DNA of 64,000 nt, from positions 9,054,773 to 9,118,772 of the forward strand of contig BROE01000009.1 in assembly GCA_036571765.1 (NCBI GenBank), written 5' to 3'. Of this stretch, positions 13,240 through 23,820 are shown piece after piece. Numbering within the stretch: the first letter of the stretch is position 1; every line of letters begins with the position of its first letter. This DNA comes from Plecoglossus altivelis (Eukaryota; Chordata; Actinopteri; Osmeriformes; Plecoglossidae). Made by a program: the position numbers and the translations under genes. The notes under the pieces were generated by a model. The model was not told where the DNA came from. It worked only from the letters and a program-made list of their open reading frames with translations, and did not search any database.

Positions 13240-13348
13240 CCTCCCCTCATCCCCTGACCTCCTGCCAGACAGCAGGCCTCCCCTCATCCCCTGACCTCCT
13301 GCCAGACAGCAGGCCTCCCCTCATCCCCTGACCTCCTGCCAGACAGCA
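13240..13348. repeat. 37-bp triplicated repeat beside the cpxm1 stop codon
   Basis: Three copies (starting at 13240, 13277 and 13314) of a 37-bp unit beginning CCTCCCCTCATCCCCTGACC. They lie in the cpxm1 3' UTR immediately beyond the stop codon at 13358-13360 and are nearly identical, so the duplication is recent. Confidence 0.9.
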
Positions 13349-13357
13349 GACAGGAGG

Positions 13358-16300
13358 TCAGCCCTGGGGCATCCTGGCGGAGCGCGTCCTGCGAGCCTGC
13401 TGCTGCTGCTGCTGCTCCCTGCGGCGGTTCAGGACCTTGGTGGTGGCACGAAGCTTCCTCAGCCTCAGCGCCCGCAGGCGGAGCTGCGAGTCCAGGCGGG
13501 CCACCCCGCCGCCGCTCTGCGGGCCTGGCTTCAGCCTCCGCACGGGCGTCAGGAGGAAGTGGCAGGCAGTGGGCCGGGCCTCGGTGCCCACCTGGCAGCG
13601 CCGCACAGCGGGCAGGTAGCCCAGCGCCCACACCACCACCCTGTAGTCCCCTGGGTTCAGCAGACGCCAGAAGTCCCCGCCTGCGGCTGCAGGGAGAGAG
13701 GAGGAGGGTAAATATTACCAGGAATCACTGATGTTTTGGAATCATCATGGTTGTATTACTAGACTTTTAGTTGGCTGATGTTTTGAATACATACTTTACA
13801 TAATACAAGAATAGTACATAATCATAATATGTAAACATGACAGTCTAACCGATCATTTGGATGAGACGTATTACATCTAGTTTGTAAAATGACATGACTT
13901 TCTATCGGCAGTAATATTTGAGGGGACAGGAATGATCACGTGTGTGATTTAGAAAAAGAACGTTGCCAAGCTCCAGTCCCACCTGATCGAATGTCGTGGT
14001 CCAGGTCCTGGACTTTGACCACAGCGTTGGCTATGCCAGCCTTGGTGAACTTGTCCCTCACCACCCCTTTGATGCCTCTGTGGACCTGCAGAGCCAGAAG
14101 GCTTAGCTTCACTCAGCTACTGAGAGCTCCACTCATCCCCTCACTTTCCAATAAATGGCAAGGCAGTTACGCAGTATGAGGGGAAGAGAGAGAACAGAGG
14201 GAGAGAACAGAGGGAGAGAGAGCAAGGTGGACCAATGGAGAGAGAGATATGGAAAGAGAGGTGGAAAGATGGTGAAGAGGGATGAAGAGAAAGCGAGGTA
14301 GAGAGATGGCGAGATGGAGCAATGGAGAGAGAGATGGAGTGAGGCATGGAGAGAGAAAAAGAGACGGAGAGAAACGGATGGAGTGAAACTGAAAGACGGA
14401 AGGAGAGGTAGCGTGAGGGCGATGAGGGCTGGTGTGATGCAGCACGAGGGAGAGCTGACCTGCTCCATGTAGACCAGCAGGGACTCCTTGTTGTTCTCCC
14501 ATTCTGAGGGAAGCTCGCTGGCGTGGGGGAACTTGTCACAGGACAGCTCCACTGTCACCTCGAAGCAGTTGGTGTGCAGGTAGCTGAAGTCGTTCATGCC
14601 TGCGCCACATGGACACCAGGTTGAAAGAAAAGTGAACGACCTCAGTTTCGTTTGGCTCCAGATCAAGTTACAGATACACGCTATGGTGGACGTAAAAGTG
14701 AGAACTTGATCCGTGTAGCACCTCTTTAAAGTGCAGTTAAGACTTCAGGACGCCTGAATGCTGTGAACAGGCTCTATAAACAGTGTGTGTGGGTGTGTAT
14801 GTGTGTGTGTATGTGTGTGTGTGTGGGTGTGTATGTGTGTGTGTGTGTTGTGGTGTGGTGTGTGGGGGGGGGGTGTGGGTGTGGGTGTGTGTGTGAAGTG
14901 CTCACTCCCTGGGACAGTGTGCCAGGCTCCCCCATTGATGATGTTGTTGTGCTGCTGGAAATCTTCATAATGGCAGACGCGGCGCTCCGGGTTGGCCATC
15001 ACCAGGTTGGTGGATGCGTACACGGTGGCCAGCCAGCGAAAGAAGCTGTCGTCGGCCGTAGGCGTGTCCTCCTGGGGGATCCAGTCGCGAGTGCAGTCGA
15101 AGGGGTACGTCACCACCAGCTCGCCTCCGTGGAGGTTGGCCCCCAGCACGAAGGGCACGTCCTGCATCCAACTGATAACGGCGCGGGTCTCCGGGGCTAC
15201 CTAGAGAACGGGGGACGCGTCGCTCAGACCGACTGTTTTTCATCCCGTGCGCTCTGCACAGGCAGAAGCATGACTCCTTCATACTGAAGAAATATAAAAC
15301 CACAGTTCCATGTAGCTAACTTCAGGGTAACCATATTGACTTGACTTAAAAACAAGCTTTTGTAACAGAGATGATTGCAAACAGATGGTGTTATAGAAGA
15401 GACTGTTACCAAACATTCAGAGCTCTGGTATCTGTGAACCTGACCCTGTTTCCTGGACTCTCGTTCTGTTTCCTGTTCTGTCTATAGACAGAGGCCCTCA
15501 GCCCACTGCAGGGAAACACATTCTTCAGAACCTCCACATTCACAATGTGTCCTCGGCGTCTCTTCAAAACAAATCTGTTTTTTGACTTTGGCTGCAAGTT
15601 AATGGGGCAATATTCCATGGCTACAACTCTTACTACTGCATCACAACAAACAGTAAGAAGGCATTATATGCCAAGATAAAAACAAAACTCATTAACACAT
15701 AAAACAACTGGACAGCTTTATGTTTAGGCTGTATAAACTATGCAGTATCTAATAGCAAGTTAAAATGCTGTCTAATGCGCTAACCACTGATCTATGACCT
15801 GTTGTACCAGTACCGCACGATAGTTCCTCATTATATCACTCACCTGCATTTGTTGGCATGAGATTTGTACATTCCACGTTACATTATTGTGTTAATTCAG
15901 CCGGCATTTTAATTCAAACAGACACGCAAATAGAGCATATTGAAGGAACTGTGAGTTGTTAGCACTCTGAGCTTCACTCACAAAGGCGTCTTCTTTGGTG
16001 TAGTACTCTGGGATGGGGATGTAGTGGTTGCTGACTTTTGATTTGTCCGTGGCCATTTCCTGCGCGTCCCACATGATGTTGTCCAGGTCGGGGAAGTTGT
16101 GGTTCATGTCGATGCCCTCGTAGCTGTAGCGCCCTAGCGCCCATCCCGACAGCTCTGAGCCCTGCAGGAAGGGTAAGGTCACTTAAAGTCACACACGCTG
16201 ATGACTACGATTATGGAAGTGACATCCGTGTATCTAAACAACATGAATGAATACATTGAAATGGGTTTTTATCTCAACGACAACTAATCTATCTGTGCTT

Positions 16301-19300
16301 TCCGATGAAAAACGAGTATGAGTCCCTTTGCCAACGCGTGTACTGGGGTGTCCAGACTCGCCTAACCTTCTCGTAGGCTCCCTCATAGCCATCAGGATTC
16401 ATGGAGGGCAGCAGGTGGATGCGTGTGTCCTTCACCAGGCGGACCACGCGCTCGTTGCCTCTCTTGTACTCCCGGCACATGTACTGCATCAGGTTGAGCA
16501 CCAGCTCGCGGCCCAGCGCCTCATTCCCATGCATCCCAGCCACATAGCGGAACTCTGGCTCTCCTGCCAGGGGAAGCAGAGATAGATGGAGATGAACTCT
16601 GGCTCTCCTGCCAGGGGAAGCAGAGATAGATGGAGATGAACTCTGGTTCTCCTGGATGGAGAAGTGGATTAGACAGATATGAACTGTAGAGCTGAACACT
16701 TGAAACACATTTCTTCTTCGAATGGACCGCACAGTTCGGTGACTCTGAGTGGAAACTCACTGATGGTGAAGATCCTGTTAGAACTAACCACCCTACTTGC
16801 CTCTCTAAGGGCAATAGACACCCATCATGAGTGTTCCTGTTAGACGCACTTCCCATCCTTGATTTTCTGCCGTACTTGGTGTCAGCTCAATTAAGAAAAT
16901 CTAAAGAAACAAGTGGGTCCTTGGCCACATCAATGGATGTTAGGGACCGGATCACCCCTAGCTTTACACTGAGGATATTAACCTGCTATTTCAGCGAACG
17001 TCTTTATCCAAAGCTACATAGGGAGGATTCCACCCCGGTGGTCAAAACATTCCGCCGCTGAGATACTCAGAACAGGTGATGCTACACATATGGAAACACG
17101 AGTTTCTGATCTGATAGATGGTTGCGTCTGTGTGCTGTGTTAAGCGTCCGGTGTGAGATACAGTAACCAGAGCCTACCAGAGATCCTCCATCACTCTGGC
17201 GCTACACCCCACATTTGTGTGTCCTGCGTGGAGGCCAGGAGCAGAGGGAGCTGGCCACAGCAGCAAGATCCTTTCTGACGCTTCGCTAACCCACCGATAT
17301 TAACTTCTTCTACATTCCTCTTTGTGGAATGAAAACCACATGCAGCTCACTCCTTGGGCTCCCCAACCTAATTATCCATGACTGATATCCGCTGTCAACG
17401 CATGAATAATACCGTTCTCTCTCATCTGTCTCTGTATCTTGGAGAGGGCTGAAAATGTCAAAACCTCTTAGAAAGAGCAACTGTCTGGTGACAGAATCGT
17501 GTTAGGTGTGTGCTTTTATCTGTAAACGTCAGCCCTGTTGGCAAAAGTTCAAAGCTTCTGCAATTAGAGTTGCAATCTTGAATCAGGGATTGTTCCTGTG
17601 GAGTTTTGGCTGTTTCAGAGACATGTGTAGGGTCTCGACTTCAAACCACCATCAGTGTGTTTATGTAAGAGAGGCCTCCAGTGGTCCTGAGTCTGCCAAT
17701 CTCATCTGAGGCAGCAGCCGAGCCCAGTGTAAACACACACACGCAAAGAAATACACATGTACGGACACAGACAGACACGCACGCAGGCACGCACAAAGCT
17801 ACTATAAGCAGCTGTGGTATGTCAAGTTTCCTTATCAACATGGGAGGACGGGTGGACCAGGAGAGGTAACATCTGGGAGCAGCTACGAAGCTCTTTGTGA
17901 CACTAATGGGGGAAAAAGGACTCCTTGGATTATACAACATCTCCAACAGCTGATCAAAGTAGGAGATCTTATCTGGAGACTTCACATACAATTAGACAAA
18001 TATAATCAGGTGAAGTGGCTTTGGAGACACCTGTGGTTGACCAATCAACAGCTCTCTCACCCAGTTCATGCTTGCCAGGGTTGTCTGAGATCTCCATGAC
18101 GTACAGCTTGAGTCCTGCGTAGCTCTTCCCAATGCTGTAGATGCGGGTGATGTCTGGGCACTCCTCGCTCACATTCTTCATCAGCTGCCGGTCACACGCG
18201 GGGTCAACGCAAGGTCAGAAATGTGGGACACACAGGGGATTACGTTCAGGGTCACACGGGTTAAACACAGGGCCACACGTGAGGTCGCACAGGGTCGACA
18301 TGAGGACACAGGGTCGACATGAGGTCACACGCAGAACGGTCACTGGAAGTTTGTTTTGAACAGCACAGTGTTGCGTTTCATGCTGCGTTCTGTGGTCAAC
18401 AGGAACCAACCCTTCTCATGTCCTGGTAGTTATGGTGCTTGAAGTCTAGATCGTCTTTGGAGCCTGGCTGAGCCTCGTCATACATTTCGTCTGGATCTGA
18501 AGGGTCCAATCAGCAGAGATGATAGATTAGTAACATGTAGGCCTGCTTGATGGGCGTACATGTTTTCACTTAACAGTTTCTTTCATCCAGAGAATGACCT
18601 TGAATGGGTACAGCTCTGCGGTAGAGCATTTGGCTGCAAATAAAGAGGTCTCTCAAATCCATCAGATCGATATCTGATGGATTTAAGAGACCTCTTGGGA
18701 TAAAAGCGGCTTTGCTAAATGCACATCTTTTTATCATTACTAACAATGCGTAGAATCAAAAACGTGGTCAGTGAGGTCAACCCAGGTCTGGCCCTAGCCT
18801 GTCAGGTTAACCCAGGTCTGGCCCTAGTGTGTCAGAATAACCCAGGTCTAGCCCTTGTCAGTCATCTTAACTCAGGTCCCTGGTCTGTGGTTGGTCACCT
18901 GGCAGAGGACATCCCAGGATCTCGGCCCTGAGGCAGATGGTGCCGTTGAAGTACCAGGTCTGGGGGTTGATGCGGAGGAAGCGGGCAGCGGTGGGCTCAG
19001 GGAGGAGCCCAAGGACCGGCGTCTCAGGGTCCTGGTTGCCTGCAAATATCTAAACGCAACACCAATAACTGTTACGGTACATTAGCAGAGGCTTTTACTC
19101 AAGATGACTCACAATCGTTGCCTTAAGAAAGTACACCAGAAGTTCTGGTTCAGACGTCCATAGTCTTAACAGTATTTTTGTGGTCAGAGTAAAAGAAAAT
19201 AGCCACAGCAACCAGGCAAAGAACAATGTTAATATCCCCAGTAATAAACTATATACAATCTATACAACAACAATGCAACAGTAACAACTGAACTACAAAT

Positions 19301-21342
19301 ACACCGTTTTTCAAACCTTTTTTCTAAAGAGAACCAGCTTTTCCCCCTCCAAGGGTATTGTCTACAGTATTGTGGCAGGCAGACAGTTTACCAGAAATGA
19401 CAAGTAAAAAACTAACTATCATCATCATCTCCTTACCGCTTGCTCTGTGTTATTCATGACAGTCTCCCAGGACATCGAGTCGTTACTCAACTGTATCTTG
19501 TAGGTGTGGACCCAGTCCCAGCTACCAGAAGTACAGAAGGCACATACGATACATGAGTAAACACAGCATGACTTAGACTCTCTTGGAGATAACTCTGGTT
19601 AGGTATGGCTCATTTGCTGAGCGTATTTGGTTAGTGTGTCTGCTGAGCGAATACATCATTTGGCTTAGTTCGAATCATGTGTGGATCTGTATCTGTAGTT
19701 AGACAGGTATAGATAGGTATCTTTAGTCAGGTGTATCTTTAGGCCGGTGTATCTTTAGTCACGTGTAGTCAGGTATCTTTAGTCAGGTGTATCTGTAGGT
19801 CAGGTGTATCTGTAGGTCAGGTGTAGTCAGGTGTATCTTTAGTCAGGTGTAGTCAGGTATCTTTAGTCAGGTGTAGCTGCACCTCCAGATGGAGTTCCGC
19901 CCCTGCAGGATGACCCCAGTGAACAGGGTGAGATGCAGGGCATCCACCTCCAGCCACTGGTCCTGGTCCTCATACTGGGCACACCATGCTCCATCATACA
20001 GGTCCCCATCCTCGATGCCAGACTGAGACGCACACACAAGCACACACACGCGCATCAACACACACATGAATCCATACGCACGTACACACACACACACACA
20101 TGCAGCAGCTAAATGGTTTTGTACACATACATATCCTTTGATGCTTTACTGTATATATATAAAACTCTTAATGGGTTGAAGAGCCGATATGGACGACCGG
20201 CCCTCCTCCTCCTCCTCCCTGGACAAGCGGCTCCTATCTGAACCCACCTGGATGTTCAGCCTGCCACGGTGAGGCCCCAGCCCATCCCGCTGCTGGGAGG
20301 AGGCACGGATCTGGCTGTCCTCCACCCTCAGGCCCTCCAGACCCAGAGGGGGGCAGTCTGGGGGAGAGAGTAAGCCTGAAGGGTTAAGTTGCCGTCAAGT
20401 TTAACACCTCAGAGCAAATGCAGCTGTGAAGTTTTACAATGCTTGCTTGAGTAACATACATTCCCTAGAACATCCTAATAACGCAATAATGTTGAGTCAG
20501 TTCAGTTGAAGTTGTACAGTCATCCCCATCCCCCTTCTGTCTGTACGGGGGAGTGTAGAGCCGGGGGTGCATGGGTTCGATGGAGAGTCGTGGATGTAAT
20601 ATGAGACTCAGTTAGGAGGTTAACGGAGTCAAGTCAAACATAGCAGGAAGGAGAACAACAGCAGCTGTGAGCGCCAAGACAAATAAACCTAGTTAATAAA
20701 CGATAAACAGCTTTGCCTTTTTCTATTTTGACAATTTGTCTAACCACAAAAAATGTATCTGTGCAACTGCACAGTTGAAATCGCCATATTCTATGAGCCA
20801 TTGTTCAGAACTGCTCCAGTTTACACCAAGATATTTTGCAAATCAGACTTTATGTCGATAAAACATCCTCATTGCTGAATTGATGCAATCTCATACAACT
20901 GGCAAGTCAATACAATTGATACAATTGATCATACAACTGACAACAGTCAATAGTCAATACTTTGGAACTGCAGATGTAGACGCTTACAGTAACCACGGTA
21001 GTACAGTACTTCAAACATACCCAATTCATTGGGCGCATCTTTCCCGACGGTCTCTGTATTTCCTTCTTTGTCTTTATCGATGCTGTTTTCAGCGCTACCT
21101 TTAGTACTGTTTGTCGTCTCAATAACAAAAACTTTGGTTGACGTAAAGTTAGGCGCAGCTGTTGGAGTAAATCCAAAGCTGTTAGTTTGGTTGGTGGCAG
21201 AATTCGTGGTATTGGTCTCCAAATTTGTGGTTGCATTAGTTACATTTTCCACAATTACAGTGTCGTTGCTGAATGCGCCTGCTTTGAAAGACGCGTGCAA
21301 AATGATTATCGCAGTTAAAATGTTCAATGAAGCCTTTTCCAT
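13358..21342 (-). CDS. cpxm1: Carboxypeptidase X, M14 family member 1 (CPX-1)
   Basis: Secreted protein with a discoidin (F5/8C) domain plus an M14 carboxypeptidase fold. Thirteen exons on the minus strand: 21342-21021, 20357-20248, 20022-19883, 19521-19437, 19049-18899, 18496-18411, 18184-18061, 16563-16367, 16161-15982, 15200-14906, 14599-14460, 14085-13983 and 13686-13358. They total 2262 nt (753 residues) and all phases agree. Residues 1-23 look like a signal peptide and are followed by a Thr/Asn-rich linker. The discoidin domain starts at DCPPLGLEGL. In the peptidase domain the zinc ligands are H351 and E354 (HGNE) and H489 (NLHGGE), and the general base would be E581 (VELSCDKFP). The arginine of the usual NRN motif is replaced by H426 (NHN), as in other CPX proteins. 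A transthyretin-like domain and an Arg/Gln-rich tail with six glutamines follow. CPX-1 rather than CPX-2 or AEBP1 is supported by EDGDLYDGAWC and the intact VELSC. Confidence 0.9.
14160..14400. repeat. GAGA-rich purine tract in cpxm1 intron
   Basis: Imperfect GAGAGAG/GGAGAGA sequence on the plus strand (pyrimidine-rich in the gene's sense). The long Ser/Leu/Pro open frames on the minus strand reflect this tract, not a gene. Confidence 0.75.
14780..14897. repeat. (GT)n microsatellite in cpxm1 intron
   Basis: A GT/GGGTGT-rich tract lying just past the donor of the cpxm1 exon 15200-14906 (minus-strand gene). Open frames through it encode only Thr-His or Cys-Val repeats and are not real. Confidence 0.9.
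16550..16637. repeat. 44-bp tandem repeat spanning a cpxm1 splice acceptor
   Basis: Two near-identical 44-bp units (16550-16593 and 16594-16637), followed by a third partial copy, start with GAACTCTGGCTCTCCTGCC. The first unit contains the 5' end and AG acceptor of the zinc-ligand exon 16563-16367. The second unit therefore carries a duplicate acceptor and exon start 44 bp upstream in the gene's direction. Confidence 0.88.
18601..18722. mobile_element. Degenerate tRNA-derived SINE with internal palindrome
   Basis: The left part resembles a tRNA A-box region (CTCTGCGGTAGAGCATTTGG) and the right end resembles the fish SINE tail GATAA(A/G)AGCG.CT...CTAAATG. The middle is replaced by an inverted repeat with two 25-bp arms (18643-18667 and 18672-18696), one mismatch and a 4-bp CGAT spacer. 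It lies in a cpxm1 intron. The SINE assignment rests on partial similarity to other copies in this window. Confidence 0.5.
18775..18880. repeat. 30-bp repeat in cpxm1 intron
   Basis: Three to four copies of a unit built around AACCCAGGTCTGGCCCTAG..TGTCAG, diverging towards the exon at 18899. Confidence 0.75.
19716..19880. repeat. TCAGGTGTATCTTTAG minisatellite in cpxm1 intron
   Basis: About ten short units of the type AGTCAGGTGTATCTTT and AGGTCAGGTGTATCTGT. The array stops about 3 bp before the donor side of the exon at 19883-20022, so its last units form the intron start. Confidence 0.8.
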
Positions 21343-23820
21343 GATGTCCTATCTGTGCGTAATTGTGACTCCTCAAAGCTATCCAAACCTTGCCCAAAAG
21401 GAGACCACAGAAGACACCCCCACCTCAAACACGTAAAACCTCTAAAACAACCGCGCCAAATTAACTCTCACCGTAAAACGTCCAGCAAGCAAATTCTCAA
21501 GGTGTTCCTGAGTATTGCAGACTGTCGTGCCAAGGCCAGTGACAAATACATGCTGAATTAATACACATTGCACAAATAAGGATCAAAAATGTACATTAAT
21601 CCCCTTGTGTCCATCTCCTGTAGTACAGTAGTCATGTTCTCCAGAGGAAAAAGGAAGACTCAAACGCATGATTTGAAACGCTATGTCATCCAACTGACTG
21701 TTTGGTCTCTATAGTGGCATGTTTTTACAATAAATGTCAAGGTGGATATGACAGAAAACTTGAAAGACCTTATAGTTCCCAAAATGTCTTACTCTGACAT
21801 CTCAAAGGCCTTCTCCAGTTACCTGACATCCTCACTCAGTCTCCTGCTCACAGTGACAGCATCGCTCCATCCATCTCTCCTTATCTTTAGGATGATGCAG
21901 TAGGCTGCATGCCACTCCAGATACTTCGGTCGGCACATCCGCATTCTTCGTGGTTGTCCACACAGGACAACGTATTCATGGAGGAATCTCAAGTCATCAA
22001 AATGAAGAATCTGGAATGCCTTTGTGGTCAGTCCCTGGTGTCTTCGTGGCCTCCATTGACATGTGCTCCACTCTGGTTGGTCTGGTCTTTTAGCAACAAA
22101 CGTTATCATCTCCTGAAAAACGCAGTATGAAAGTCGATGTGTTGAGTTCAAATGCAGCACCGACAGCCAAGACAAGTTTTACTTTAACAGTTTAGGAATG
22201 GAATGCTTGTCTTGAAATAACTTCCTCCCTCCTTGAAGCATTGTATCTTGTGCCATCTCAGTATCAGAACCGGGAGACATTTTAAAACGACATACATTCT
22301 AAAACTGTTTCAAACTGTGTTGGACGAACCGAATTGTAACTACAGCTCTGCCTGACTTTGTCACTAATAATCATGTGTATTTTATTTTATGATGTGCTTT
22401 AAATGGAGGTGAATCAAACAGCTGGTTTCGTAGATCATTCACATTTGGAGACAGAGACCTTGGTTGTCTGCAGAGGAGCTTGGTTGCTCAGCGAGCTCAT
22501 CTGGAGTTTGTGATTCTTGGAAGTGTTGTTTGACACCAGGCCAGCTTGGTGCTGTGGACCTGATCCCCTCTGAGGCCTGCTAGTGAGGCAGTAGGTGAGT
22601 TGATCGTTCAGACTCTGTGACGAGTCATGCTATGGTGACTAAATGGTATGACGAGGAACACCTAACATGTATGAAACAAAGCTTCAAGGGTCTATGGAGA
22701 CAGTTCTGTTTGTATGATTTTGTCAAATCTTATTAACATAGTAACAGGCAGAATCACATATGCTTTGATTATGTAATGGATTTTCTTTAAACACTTTACA
22801 AAATGCATATTAAGGTATGCAACAATACCTAGATATTACATCGCATTTCGTATTAGTCTTTTGATCCTGTTTAATCTCTTTAACCATATCAACACCTCAA
22901 GTCGTCCAGAGTCAGAGGAAATATGGGCTGAAGGCCTAAGGGTGACAGGGAGAGTAAACAGGACAGGACAGGACAGGAAAGAGCGGTTGGACAAGTGATT
23001 CTGATCACAATGTGGTCTGGTCTGGTCACAATGTTAGGTTCCCGGCCTGCACTGGGGAAAATTTCACCTTAGCGGCGGTCATTTAATTGTATCTGACCAC
23101 TTCTCAATTATTGGAATGAATGTTTTTTCTGTTTTTTTCTCACACACTCTTTTCACTTTTGGGCTTTTACTTTGAAAGGATTCCCCACCATCTGATTGGT
23201 GCACTTCTGCCATGACGCTCAAACAGGAAGTAGCCACGCAAGCGACTGTTATTTTCGGAACACCTTGCTCTTAAGATCACACTTACGATATTCCGTTTCG
23301 TTTGCATGATAATATAGTATATATACTTGTTATTTCGTTTGAATGTTTACATCAGTTATTGTCTAGAATTAGCAGAACCCAGATTGTAAGTGTTGTTAAT
23401 CATGGCAGCCTCTGTGTCACTTGTAAAGGGACAGTTTTAGTTAATGCAGTCGACAAGTTGAACTCCCAACAGGAGTAGCGTAGCCCACCACTGTCAAAAT
23501 AGACGTATATCTCCATTCCCGGAGAATTTGCAAGACAGGTTAGGTTGTGTCTCCACGGCTATGCGGTTTAATCATAAATTCACTGAGGAGTTTCAAGCGC
23601 CCGATGACATCCCGTTGTCTTTTTGATGCGACATTTTATTTTCTGTGCTGTTTACAAGCCATTGATCAGGTTAGCCCGGAGACCCTGAGTAAATTTGCAC
23701 TTGCCGAATATGAAGTGAATCTAATGTGGGGCGACGTGCATGTGTCGGTGAGCGAGGACATCCATGACTATGTGATATGTGTTCTGACCAGCTGAAAGCT
23801 TCGTGCCCAAAGAAAGAAAG
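21343..23820. other. Intergenic region between cpxm1 and rnf145-like (divergent)
   Basis: About 2.5 kb between head-to-head start codons. It must hold both promoters and the 5' UTRs. The only coding-like element is the exon-like frame at 21823-22112 (minus strand), listed separately. The rest is AT-rich with no recognised repeat apart from a short GGACA run near 22960. Confidence 0.5.
21823..22112 (-). other. Orphan exon-like open frame, unidentified
   Basis: Read on the minus strand, a TTTTTCAG acceptor is followed by 290 nt with no stop codon, and then by a good donor (AG followed by GTAACT). The frame starts in phase 0 (EMITFVAKRPDQPEW) and ends in phase 2. The translation is of ordinary composition, rich in Arg, Trp and Cys, and matches no family I recognise. 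No partner exon was found. It may be a 5' exon of a minus-strand transcript, a decayed transposon fragment, or chance. Confidence 0.25.

Larger units (their letters stand above)
10295..13357. other. 3' flanks of dcaf10 and cpxm1 (converging genes)
   Basis: The two genes converge here. No further coding exon was recognised. The stretch holds a GGTTACAGCCTGGTGTTGAG-type minisatellite (about 10760-11085) and a CACA...TTACTGCTGAAAAGGAACAGC repeat (about 11270-11455). It also holds a GGGTCACTACAG repeat (about 12365-12545) and a 37-bp repeat next to the cpxm1 stop. A candidate dcaf10 polyadenylation signal AATAAA lies at 12245-12250, which would give a 3' UTR of about 2 kb. Confidence 0.55.

Noticed and set aside
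14133..14666. 177-residue Ser/Leu/Pro-rich open frame on the minus strand
   Set aside because: It is formed by a GAGA-rich intron tract plus one real cpxm1 exon (14460-14599) in the same frame.
23803..23820. Extra six residues at the rnf145-like N-terminus
   Set aside because: This start is also a GTG; the ATG at 23821 fits the family N-terminus.
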